DNA from: JBBRUG01 sp038247995
GTDB lineage: Bacteria; Chloroflexota; Chloroflexia; Chloroflexales; Chloroflexaceae
Direction of reading: 5' to 3'
Length of the DNA stretch: 6,258 nucleotides
Assembly: GCA_038247995.1 (NCBI GenBank)
Contig: JBBRUG010000340.1
Location: 1 to 6,258 of the forward strand
The stretch's first letter is position 1. The number at the start of each line of letters is the position of its first letter. Of the stretch, positions 1 through 5,982 are shown piece by piece. The notes beneath the pieces are model-generated. The model was given only the letters and a program-made list of their open reading frames with translations. It searched no databases and was not told where the DNA came from. The position numbers and the translations under genes are program-made.

Positions 1-15
1 CCTTCGGCCCTACGC

Positions 16-45
16 TTGCCTCCACCCCACCTCGCGCTGTACAAT
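16..45 (+). promoter_or_regulatory. Candidate sigma-70-type promoter for the Asp-box protein gene
   Basis: A -10-like TACAAT (40-45, five of six consensus bases) lies 18 bp downstream of a -35-like TTGCCT (16-21, four of six). Transcription would start near 52 and leave a leader of about 53 nt before the ATG at 105. The match is found by eye only. An 18-bp spacer is acceptable but not optimal, and the sequence upstream of position 1 is not available, so another promoter could exist. Confidence 0.35.
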
Positions 46-104
46 GCAATGCAGTCAGTTCGTTCGGGCCGTACGCCGGCCCCCTAGCGAAGAGGTGCTT
101 CCTC

Positions 105-710
105 ATGGCCAAAGCCAGCCTTGTCTACGTCGGCACCACCAATGGCTTGATCACCCTGAGCGACCCGGGCGGCACCGGGCGCTGGCGTCAGATCGGCACC
201 ACGCTTGAGGGCCAGCCAATCAACGCGGTAGCGGCGGAAGACGCATTGACTCTGGTTGTAACAACACCCAATGGCGCCCAGCGCAGCGACGACGGCGGCC
301 AGAACTGGGCGCCCGCCACCATGCCCGGCACGCCTTCGGCTGATCCGGCGGCCGGCCCGCTCGTTGCCACCGCTCAGGGCATAGCCCGCTGGACGGGCGG
401 GCGCGCCCCGCAGATCACCGCTTCGGCACTGGCAATGCTCTCCGGCAATGAGGAGGTGCTGCTCGCCGCTACCGCCACAGGCATGCAACGCAGTGAAGAC
501 GGCGGCGCTTCCTGGCAGGCGGCCCAAACGGAAGCAGCCATCGACGGCACGGTGAATGTGATCATGCCCGCCAGCTACCACATGGATCAGGCCTGGGCCG
601 GCACCAGCACCGGCCAAGTCCTCCGCAGCGCCGACCGCGGGCGCACCTGGCAAGCCGTGGCCCAACTCCCGGCGGCGATCCTCAGCCTCGTTGTGGTGCG
701 CCTGGCCTGA
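105..710 (+). CDS. Asp-box (BNR/sialidase-type) repeat protein, probably cytoplasmic
   Basis: This 201-residue protein contains three Asp-box motifs (S-x-D-x-G-x-x-W type): R60-S-D-D-G-G-Q-N-W68, R129-S-E-D-G-G-A-S-W137 and R174-S-A-D-R-G-R-T-W182. The third has Arg in place of the first Gly. Asp boxes sit on the turns between blades of beta-propellers such as sialidases, Ycf48/HCF136-like proteins and sortilin. Strand-rich segments ending in a G-x-x-R-S turn (near 55-61, 125-130 and 170-175) fit a short, partial propeller. Full sialidases are far longer and have catalytic Arg/Tyr residues that are not evident here, so I assign no enzyme activity. There is no signal peptide or membrane segment. 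The ATG at 105 has a good ribosome binding site, GAGGTG at 92-97 with a 7-nt spacer. It is upstream of a GNAT remnant on the same strand. Function is unknown; protein binding or scaffolding is the usual role of such small propellers. Confidence 0.8.
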   Translation: MAKASLVYVGTTNGLITLSDPGGTGRWRQIGTTLEGQPINAVAAEDALTLVVTTPNGAQRSDDGGQNWAPATMPGTPSADPAAGPLVATAQGIARWTGGRAPQITASALAMLSGNEEVLLAATATGMQRSEDGGASWQAAQTEAAIDGTVNVIMPASYHMDQAWAGTSTGQVLRSADRGRTWQAVAQLPAAILSLVVVRLA

Positions 711-732
711 ACCGCTTGTACCAACGGATCAC

Positions 733-765
733 ATGGCAACCCGCTTCCGTCTGCCATCGGAAGCG
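733..765 (+). other. Leader with two mutually exclusive perfect inverted repeats before the GNAT remnant
   Basis: Two stems interleave. ATGGCA (733-738) pairs with TGCCAT (752-757), and CGCTTCCG (742-749) pairs with CGGAAGCG (758-765). They cannot both form easily, because no nucleotide separates 757 from 758, which leaves no loop to cross the first stem as an H-type pseudoknot needs. The second stem ends one base before the GGAAAGG ribosome binding site (767-773) of the downstream start. No T tract follows, so it is not a standard intrinsic terminator for the upstream gene. It could be a small leader switch or transcript-end structure, or chance. Confidence 0.4.
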
Positions 766-780
766 TGGAAAGGCGATTGC

Positions 781-1054
781 ATGCAACCGGCCTACACGAT
801 TCGCAATGCTAGAGCAGCCGAACTTGAACGCCTGCAACAGATCGAGCTTGCGGCGGCGCAGAGCTTCCAGGCAACCCCCTACGCCTTCCTCGCCGCGAGC
901 GAGCCGTTGGCGTTGGCGGAACTTCAGCATTACCAGGCCACCGGATTGATCTGGGTCGCCGTACTATGCCCGGCTCGGCTTTCGCATCCGCGCCGCCGAA
1001 GCTGCTCACGGCCTGCCGATCGCCCAGCGCGTCTGTATGCGCCGGGAGTTATAA
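781..1054 (+). pseudogene. GNAT-family N-acetyltransferase, internally deleted and frameshifted remnant
   Basis: An ATG at 781 follows a good ribosome binding site (GGAAAGG, 767-773, 7-nt spacer). The first 60 residues (781-960) look like the N-terminus of a GNAT acetyltransferase: Y5-T-I-R-N-A-R-A-A-E-L, then I21-E-L-A-A-A, T32-P-Y and I57-W-V-A. The reading then changes frame. From 962 a second frame encodes YYARLGFR, a classic GNAT C-terminal motif, followed by HGLPIAQRVCMRREL and a TAA stop at 1052-1054. In intact relatives, as I recall them, roughly 70-90 residues containing the acetyl-CoA-binding motif (Q/R-x-x-G-x-G/A) separate these two parts; they are absent here. The stretch between GFR and AAEAAHGLP also looks about 15-20 residues short, so a second, in-frame deletion is possible. 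Continued reading in the first frame gives only Arg/Pro-rich nonsense to 1092. The remnant cannot be an active enzyme. It converges on the - strand dehydrogenase gene. Confidence 0.8.
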
Positions 1055-1096
1055 AAAGCGTTACGGCGACGCAGCGTGCTGCGTCGCCGTAACGCT
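1053..1096 (-). terminator. Intrinsic terminator of the sugar-dehydrogenase-like gene
   Basis: AGCGTTACGGCGACGCAG (1057-1074) and its exact reverse complement (1079-1096) form a perfect 18-bp stem with a 4-nt CGTG loop. Read on the - strand, the stem starts 6 nt past the dehydrogenase stop codon and its 3' side runs directly into a T tract (complement of the A run 1053-1057), the canonical Rho-independent layout. Read on the + strand, the hairpin begins two bases after the GNAT remnant's TAA but is followed by GGATTCC, with no T tract. It is therefore mainly a - strand terminator, although the long stem may also slow transcripts from the other side. Confidence 0.9.
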
Positions 1097-1102
1097 GGAT
1101 TC

Positions 1103-3565
1103 CTACCGTCTCACCACCGGCAAGTAGATCACCTGCGCATCCTGTAGGCCCGGCCCCATTGTTGGCGTGGGTGTCGGTGTAGCTGTAGGTTGCCCGGTCG
1201 CCGTCGGCGTTAGGGTGGGTGTTACAGTGGTGATCACCGGCGTGCGCGTTGGCGTTGGCGTCGGCCCAGCATAACTCAGGCTGAAAGTGCGCGATGTAGC
1301 GCCGATGCTCACAAACTGCTCGCTATTCCCGCCATGACCCCAACCCGTAAAGATCAGCCCATTCTGCTGAAGTGTCGCCGCGATCAACATCTGCGAGCCG
1401 ACAATTGCCTCCACACTAAAGGGGGTGACAAATTCCTCTTCACCGAAAGTCACCGGCACGCCCGGCGGGTCGCTCACGAAACTATACGTCACCAGTTCCG
1501 GCATAATGTCGCGGCAGACTGTTGCCGTAAGCCCCTGGCTATCCGTCGCCGTGAGGCAAACTTCGAGCGACGTGCCGGCGCCATGATCGGGCGCCACAAA
1601 GCTGGCTGCGGCGCCCAGCGGGCTGAAGAAGTCGCCGTGAACATGGTTGTTATGATGGAGCAGCACATTCCAACGCAGTTGTGTTCCCGCCAACGCGCCG
1701 TCTTCGGCATCGTCGGCTGCGCCGCTCAGGCTGATCTCCGCGCCGACCACAAAGCGGTCGCCCTCAAGCGGGAACAGGATCTCCGGCACCGGCGCACTAT
1801 TGCCCACGCTGATTGACATGTCGGCGCTGTGTGAACCGCCGGCACCGTCGTTTACCGTGAGCATAGCGGTGTACACGCCCGGCGTCGTGTAGGTATAGGT
1901 CGGATGCGGCTCGATTGAACTGCCGCCGTCGCCGAAATCCCAGCTATAACTCAGATCTTGGGGGTCGGGGTCGTAAGTGCCCAGGCTGGAGAAAGTAACC
2001 TCCAACGGATAGGGGCCACTGGTCGGGTTGGCGGCTATGTTTGCCACTGGTGGGCGATTGCCGCCGCCAATATAACGGATGCGCCGGATCTGACTGCTCG
2101 CGGCAGGATCGTTGTTCGCGTTGCTGTTTGAGGTGAAGAAAATATAGTACAGGTTGGTGTCGAGGCCGGCCTTGATCTGCACCACCCCGTTATAAGCCGA
2201 AACGGTGTCGGTGGCAAAGTGGGTGAGCGCGCCCGGCGCACTGTCGTTGAACGGGACGGATTTGATCCATTCGTTGTTAAAGTCGGAGAAGAACAATGCG
2301 CCGCGATATTCCTCCGGGTAGCTATCGCCCAAATACACGTCGCCCAGCGTGATCGACTGGCCGCGTACGGCAATGTTGCCACCACTAAAATCGACGCTGT
2401 TCGGGGCCTGGTTGCCGCCGGCGCTCGGGCGCGGGTAGGCCAGCCAGGGCGGCGCGGCTTCGTTCGCCGTGCCTTCCAGCGCGTACAGGCCGACACAGGC
2501 GCTGCTGCTCTGGAACGCGCTCCGGCGGATGTTGCGATAGGTACTGCTTTGATAGCCGCCTTCGTAACATGGCCAGCCGAAGTTTTTGCCCTTGCCGATG
2601 TTGATCTCCTCCCACGCCGATCCACCTACGTCGCCTACAATCGGCTCGCCGCTCACCGGCTGAAAGGCCAGCCGAAAGCCGTTGCGCAAGCCGTACGACC
2701 AGACCTTCGAGCGGTTGCTGTGCGGGTCGGCTGCTGCGTAGAAGGGGTTATCATCCAGACCCGCGCCGGTTTCCGCGTCGATGCGGAACAGCTTCCCATT
2801 CATCGCATCGATGTTCAGGCTACTGAGCGCACGCTGATCAGGAAACGTCCAATCCGAGGCGTCGCCGTTCGTTATGTAGAGCGCACCATCGGGGCCGAAG
2901 GCCACCATACCGATGCTGTGCGAACGTCCATCAGCGGGCAGGCAGTCGCGCACGAAGCCCGCACCGGCTTTACACGAGGGCGTGTTGCCATCGTTGTAGA
3001 CCGCCGGATTGCCAATGTTTGCATAGATGCTGTTTGTACCCAGCAAAAGAGTGCGCGCATTCGGCTGACCCGCGTCCAGGGCAACATTATGATCCTGCGC
3101 CGGGTCGGCCATCACACGCAGCAGGCGACTGACCCGCGCACCATTACCGTCGGGGCCGGAATTCCCGCTACCGGCCTGGATCTCAGGCGGATCGTAGGTA
3201 TAGAGCAAATAAAGGTATGGCTCGGCGGGGAACTCAGGATGCACCGCGAGGCTCAACAAGCCGCGATCCCAGTGGCTGTTTACCTCAGCACTCAGATCGA
3301 TGAATGGCGTGGCGAGCACCACGCCCGCTTGCACCACACTCACACGGCCGTCTTTGTGGGCAATAAACAAGCGCCCGTCGGGCGCCCAGTCGAACGCCGT
3401 CGGCGTCAGGAGGTTATTGACTACCACTTCATCGATAAAACCGGGCGGCATGCTGAAGGGGGCGGCGTCAGCGGTACGCGAGTACGGCATAAAGGGGGCA
3501 ATCATCAGGGGCAGACCGCCGAGGGCGAACAGAATCATGAGCGCAACGAGATGCTGGCGGCGCAT
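1103..3565 (-). CDS. Secreted glucose/sorbosone dehydrogenase-type beta-propeller with PKD and Ig-like domains
   Basis: This is an 820-residue exported protein. Residues 1-35 form a signal peptide: basic MRRQ, a hydrophobic core at 6-24, and a likely cleavage near A32-D-A-A. Residues 40-500 match the glucose/sorbosone dehydrogenase (PQQ-dependent sGDH/YliI) propeller: G63-R-L-F-I-A-H-K-D-G-R, G102-L-L-S-L-A-V-H-P, H216-S-I-G-M-V-A-F-G-P-D-G-A-L-Y-I, Y291-G-L-R-N, G311-D-V-G-G-S-A-W-E-E and N328-F-G-W-P-C-Y-E. H216 and R294 are my candidates for the catalytic base and PQQ-contacting Arg. A PKD domain follows (about 504-588, W542-D-F-G-D-G), then an Ig-like domain (589-690) with an H-H-N-N-H-V-H cluster at 637-643. 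Next come a strand-rich module with a G-W-G-H-G-G turn (691-766), a Thr/Pro linker (768-803) and the tail VIYLPVVRR. Paired cysteines (198/208, 333/357, 670/684) suit an exported protein. A TTG start at 3622 would add 19 residues; the ATG at 3565 is preferred for its ribosome binding site and signal peptide. By family it oxidises aldose sugars or related substrates outside the membrane; PQQ use and substrate are unproven. Confidence 0.88.
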   Translation of the reverse strand: MRRQHLVALMILFALGGLPLMIAPFMPYSRTADAAPFSMPPGFIDEVVVNNLLTPTAFDWAPDGRLFIAHKDGRVSVVQAGVVLATPFIDLSAEVNSHWDRGLLSLAVHPEFPAEPYLYLLYTYDPPEIQAGSGNSGPDGNGARVSRLLRVMADPAQDHNVALDAGQPNARTLLLGTNSIYANIGNPAVYNDGNTPSCKAGAGFVRDCLPADGRSHSIGMVAFGPDGALYITNGDASDWTFPDQRALSSLNIDAMNGKLFRIDAETGAGLDDNPFYAAADPHSNRSKVWSYGLRNGFRLAFQPVSGEPIVGDVGGSAWEEINIGKGKNFGWPCYEGGYQSSTYRNIRRSAFQSSSACVGLYALEGTANEAAPPWLAYPRPSAGGNQAPNSVDFSGGNIAVRGQSITLGDVYLGDSYPEEYRGALFFSDFNNEWIKSVPFNDSAPGALTHFATDTVSAYNGVVQIKAGLDTNLYYIFFTSNSNANNDPAASSQIRRIRYIGGGNRPPVANIAANPTSGPYPLEVTFSSLGTYDPDPQDLSYSWDFGDGGSSIEPHPTYTYTTPGVYTAMLTVNDGAGGSHSADMSISVGNSAPVPEILFPLEGDRFVVGAEISLSGAADDAEDGALAGTQLRWNVLLHHNNHVHGDFFSPLGAAASFVAPDHGAGTSLEVCLTATDSQGLTATVCRDIMPELVTYSFVSDPPGVPVTFGEEEFVTPFSVEAIVGSQMLIAATLQQNGLIFTGWGHGGNSEQFVSIGATSRTFSLSYAGPTPTPTRTPVITTVTPTLTPTATGQPTATPTPTPTMGPGLQDAQVIYLPVVRR

Positions 3566-3569
3566 AAGG

Positions 3570-3574
3570 CTCCT
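3570..3574 (-). promoter_or_regulatory. Ribosome binding site that decides the dehydrogenase start
   Basis: On the - strand AGGAG lies 4 nt before the ATG at 3565-3563. The spacing is slightly short, but the upstream TTG at 3622 has no comparable purine stretch. The ATG also places the basic residues and hydrophobic core of the signal peptide at the very N-terminus. Confidence 0.65.
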
Positions 3575-3639
3575 ACGTCTGAGGGGAATGATGGGAAGAA
3601 TGGGACGTAGCGCGTGCAACAAGGCACTGATTTAAATTA

Positions 3640-3668
3640 AGTATAAATGAGCAAACCGGATCCTACAA
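3640..3668 (-). promoter_or_regulatory. Candidate promoter of the sugar-dehydrogenase-like gene
   Basis: On the - strand a -10-like TATACT (complement of 3640-3645, five of six consensus bases) lies exactly 17 bp from a poor -35-like TTGTAG (complement of 3663-3668, three of six). It sits in the most AT-rich part of the intergenic region and would give a leader of about 65-70 nt to the ATG at 3565. The weak -35 keeps this tentative. Confidence 0.35.
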
Positions 3669-3857
3669 TGCGTAAACATAGGCTTTTGGGCCTGAAGCGG
3701 CATAGTTATCGCACTGAGCCAAATGATGGAGCTACTGAGGCCACTGAACCGGATGGCTCGCTGCGCTCGCGCCGCCCGTATGCTGGCTCAATCGTTTTGA
3801 GAAAATGCTGTAGTACGTTCCTATGCGCTTAACGCAGCCATAAAGAGTGTGATCTGG

Positions 3858-4271
3858 CTACAAGTAGATTAATGACGGCAACACCGGCGTCGCCGTGGGC
3901 AGCGCTGCGCCGTCGGGCGCCGGGGCCGGCTGCGGCGGCAATGGCGCTACATCAACAATCAGGCGCTGACCCTGCCGCTCGATAGCAACCACAATGCTTG
4001 AACCTGCGCCCGTTACAGCGATCAACTGCTTTACCTGTTGAATATTGTCGGCGACCACAAGATCATTCACGGTAAGCAGCAGATCACCCGGCATAATTCC
4101 GGCCTGGGCCGCGCCGCCGGCCGGATCGACGGCGATCACGACCATTTGCGCATCAAGTACCAGGCCCAACACCGCGCCGGGCGTGAGCCCTTCATTGGGC
4201 AGCGGTTGGGGCTGTGGGTTCGGCTGTACGCTGCACCCAGCCAGGATGATCAGCAGGATCAGCCACTTCAT
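3858..4271 (-). CDS. Small PDZ-domain lipoprotein translationally coupled to modB
   Basis: This 137-residue protein starts MKWLILLIILAGC: one Lys, a hydrophobic core and a lipobox L10-A-G-C13, so it should be lipid-anchored at Cys13 on the outer face of the membrane. A Pro/Gln-rich spacer (15-26) leads to one PDZ domain (about 32-109), recognised by A54-A-Q-A-G-I-M-P-G-D-L-L-L-T-V-N-D and the following helix (N76-I-Q-Q-V-K-Q-L-I). A Pro/Ala tail ends in LPSLIYL. No protease or other catalytic domain is attached, unlike HtrA, Ctp or S2P proteins, so it probably acts by binding peptides or protein C-termini. The ATG (4269-4271) shares ATGA with the modB stop, and its own ribosome binding site is weak (AGGCG), which suggests translational coupling. 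A longer frame back to 4346 lies wholly inside modB and lacks an N-terminal signal, so the lipoprotein start is chosen. A link to molybdate uptake is inferred from position only. Confidence 0.82.
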   Translation of the reverse strand: MKWLILLIILAGCSVQPNPQPQPLPNEGLTPGAVLGLVLDAQMVVIAVDPAGGAAQAGIMPGDLLLTVNDLVVADNIQQVKQLIAVTGAGSSIVVAIERQGQRLIVDVAPLPPQPAPAPDGAALPTATPVLPSLIYL

Positions 4272-5104
4272 ACGACGCCTATGCGTTGCTTCAGTACCCA
4301 CTTCACCAGCGCCAATACGCCGAACGAGATCCCAAGCAGAATACATGCCATCGTCAGAGCGAGGTTCAGATCGCGCTCGAAACCAAGATAGATTGCCAGC
4401 GGCATCGTTTGGGTTCGCCCAGGCAAATTCCCCGCAAAGATGATCGTCGCCCCGAATTCACCCAAGGCACGCGCCCAGGTCATTACGGCGCCACTGAAGA
4501 GTGCCGGCCAGGCCAGCGGCACGGTGATCAGCCGAAAAACCTGGATCGGGCCGGCGCCATCCAGCGCAGCAGCTTGTTCAAGCTCGCGATCAATTCCCGT
4601 AAACCCTGCTGTCGCCGACTTTACAAAGTATGGTGCAGCGACAAAACACTGCGCCAGCACAACAGCTATTTGGGTAAATGCGATTGTAATGCCATAGTCG
4701 GCCAGGGGCGCACCGATCAGCCCCCGCCGCCCAAATGCAATCAGCAGGGCGATGCCGGCCACCGACGGCGGCAAAACCATTGGCAAGTCGATCAGGGTGT
4801 CGATGACCGTGCGCCCGCGAAACTGCCGACGGGCCAAAACATAAGCTAAGGGCGTACCCAGGGCAATCGACAGGAGGGTGGCGATCAGCGTTGTCCCCAT
4901 GCTGATCGTGAGCGCCTGGGTTACGGTTGAACTGCTCAGATTCGCCCATAAACCGCGCCATTCAAGCCGGAGGAGCATTGCCAGCAGCGGCAAAAGCAGA
5001 AACGTAAGCAACGGCAAGGCCATCAGCCAGACCAGCATTCCGCTCCGGGAGCGCTTACGCCGGCTTGATGCACGCACACGCTGGTTCGGGAGCGACGATT
5101 CCAT
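4268..5104 (-). CDS. modB: Molybdate ABC transporter permease ModB
   Basis: This 278-residue membrane protein forms the channel of the molybdate importer, taking oxyanion from ModA and coupling to the ATPase ModC. A very basic N-terminus (R9-x-R...R16-R-K-R-S-R) precedes about six hydrophobic segments (near 25-46, 64-90, 105-125, 140-160, 196-220 and 246-270). The ATPase-contacting EAA loop is clear: E176-Q-A-A-A-L-D-G-A-G followed by I194-T-V-P-L. The segment A213-L-G-E-F-G-A-T and then G225-N-L-P-G-R-T-Q-T is typical of the ModB/CysT/CysW group. The pairing with modA favours molybdate (or tungstate) over sulfate. Length is normal to slightly long (ModB is usually about 220-270). The ATG lies only 5 nt after the modA stop and no strong ribosome binding site is seen, so it is probably read from the modA transcript. 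Its TGA overlaps the next gene's ATG. Confidence 0.92.
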   Translation of the reverse strand: MESSLPNQRVRASSRRKRSRSGMLVWLMALPLLTFLLLPLLAMLLRLEWRGLWANLSSSTVTQALTISMGTTLIATLLSIALGTPLAYVLARRQFRGRTVIDTLIDLPMVLPPSVAGIALLIAFGRRGLIGAPLADYGITIAFTQIAVVLAQCFVAAPYFVKSATAGFTGIDRELEQAAALDGAGPIQVFRLITVPLAWPALFSGAVMTWARALGEFGATIIFAGNLPGRTQTMPLAIYLGFERDLNLALTMACILLGISFGVLALVKWVLKQRIGVV

Positions 5105-5109
5105 ACAGA

Positions 5110-5964
5110 TTACTCAACTGGAATAAAGCCGTATTGCGCCAGAATCTGCTGGCCTTCCGCCGACAATACATAAGCAATAAATGCCTCGGTTAGCGCTGGG
5201 TTTGCGCTATCGACAAGCGGAGCAATCGGATAACTGGCGATCGTATTTAAGGCGTCGGGAATACTGATTTGCTGAATACTGGCCGCCTCAAGCGCAGCAT
5301 CGGTCGTATAGACAATGCCGGCATCACCTTCACCAAGCGCAATCTTGGTGAGCACCGAACGCACATTGTCTTCAAAGCTCACGACATTGGCCAGCACGGT
5401 AGCGCTGAATGCGGCGCCGAATTCGGGCAGCGCACTGGCGCTGGTGAGGACATCGCGGCTGTACTGACCAACCGGCACGGCTTCATCGGCGAGGATCAGG
5501 CGTAAGCCGGGCTGCGCCAGATCCTGAACGGCAGTAATCCCGGCGGGGTTATCGGCCGGCGTAATCACCACCAGTTTATTGAATACAAATGCTTGCTGCG
5601 TTCCGGCCGCGATCCGCCCACCTTCAATGGCGCTCGTCAGCTGCGTCGCATTAGCCGAGGCAAAAAGATCGGCCGGCGCGCCTTCGTTGATCTGCGCCGC
5701 CAGTTGCTGCGAACCGGCAAAGTTGTACACAATTTCTGTGCCCGGATTGGTCGCCTCAAACGCAGTTGCTAACGCTTCAAATGCATCGGAGAGCGAAGCA
5801 GCAGCAAAAACAGTCAACGTTCCAGCCAGCCTGGGCGACGATTCAGCGGTTGGAATAGGTGGCTCCAATGTGGCTGAAGGTGAGTTCAGCCCCGACGACG
5901 CACCACAAGCGCTGATCATAGTAACCAGCGCCCCAACCAGGCTAAAGCGTAACCAGAACTGCAT
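5110..5964 (-). CDS. modA: Molybdate-binding lipoprotein ModA
   Basis: This 284-residue substrate-binding lipoprotein delivers molybdate (possibly tungstate) to ModB. Residues 1-20 are a lipoprotein signal (M-Q-F-W-L-R, hydrophobic core, I17-S-A-C20), and a Ser/Pro-rich linker (21-47) tethers the domain to the membrane. The ModA fold follows: T51-V-F-A-A-A-S-L-S-D-A-F, N81-F-A-G-S-Q-Q-L, P97-A-D-L-F-A-S-A-N, E161-A-V-P-V-G-Q-Y, D199-N-V-R, G213-D-A-G-I-V-Y-T-T-D and Y265-V-L-S-A-E-G-Q. Aligned by eye with E. coli ModA (Ser12, Ser39, Ala125, Val152, Tyr170), the ligand positions are S57, S85, V165, V201 and Y219. All are compatible with oxyanion binding by main-chain NH and hydroxyl groups. 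The ATG at 5964 is preferred over a GTG at 5991, which lies within the octamer array, because of its ribosome binding site and signal peptide. It is first in a modA-modB-PDZ operon, and no ModE-like operator is visible. Confidence 0.93.
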   Translation of the reverse strand: MQFWLRFSLVGALVTMISACGASSGLNSPSATLEPPIPTAESSPRLAGTLTVFAAASLSDAFEALATAFEATNPGTEIVYNFAGSQQLAAQINEGAPADLFASANATQLTSAIEGGRIAAGTQQAFVFNKLVVITPADNPAGITAVQDLAQPGLRLILADEAVPVGQYSRDVLTSASALPEFGAAFSATVLANVVSFEDNVRSVLTKIALGEGDAGIVYTTDAALEAASIQQISIPDALNTIASYPIAPLVDSANPALTEAFIAYVLSAEGQQILAQYGFIPVE

Positions 5965-5970
5965 AACCTG

Positions 5971-5976
5971 CCTTTC
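5971..5976 (-). promoter_or_regulatory. Ribosome binding site that decides the modA start
   Basis: On the - strand GAAAGG lies 6 nt before the ATG at 5964-5962. It supports this start over the in-frame GTG at 5991-5989, which falls in the octamer array and has no purine-rich stretch of its own. Only 6 bp separate this site from the first octamer unit. Confidence 0.75.
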
Positions 5977-5982
5977 ATGCCA

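Larger units (their letters stand above)
3566..3857. other. Intergenic region between the PDZ lipoprotein and dehydrogenase genes
   Basis: These 292 bp separate two - strand genes. Apart from the promoter candidate and ribosome binding site listed separately, I see no RNA gene and no convincing terminator for the mod operon. A 5-bp inverted repeat CTCAA/TTGAG (3787-3801) is too weak and lacks a T tract. A 61-codon + strand frame (3647-3832) has no ribosome binding site and low-complexity composition, so it is not called. The AT-rich stretch 3630-3650 contrasts with the GC-rich flanks, as expected of a promoter region. Confidence 0.6.

Noticed and set aside
84..665. - strand open frame of 193 codons opposite the Asp-box gene
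   Set aside because: Gly/Ala/Arg-rich shadow without motifs. The + strand gene has a ribosome binding site and three Asp boxes.
2219..3610. Long + strand open frame (463 codons) opposite the dehydrogenase gene
   Set aside because: It is antisense to a gene with clear domains, has no recognisable motif and an Arg/Ala/Val-rich composition typical of the shadow of a GC-rich gene.
3566..3622. Upstream TTG start for the dehydrogenase, adding 19 residues
   Set aside because: It would place an Arg-rich stretch before the signal peptide and lacks a ribosome binding site. The ATG at 3565 has AGGAG.
3787..3801. CTCAA/TTGAG inverted repeat as the mod operon terminator
   Set aside because: The stem is only 5 AT-rich bp and no T tract follows it on the - strand.
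3647..3832. Small + strand frame of 61 codons in the intergenic region
   Set aside because: There is no ribosome binding site before its ATG, the composition is low in complexity, and it overlaps the promoter candidate of the - strand gene.
4272..4346. Longer N-terminus for the PDZ lipoprotein
   Set aside because: The extra 25 residues lie wholly inside modB and would bury the lipobox signal. The ATGA overlap start gives a standard lipoprotein.
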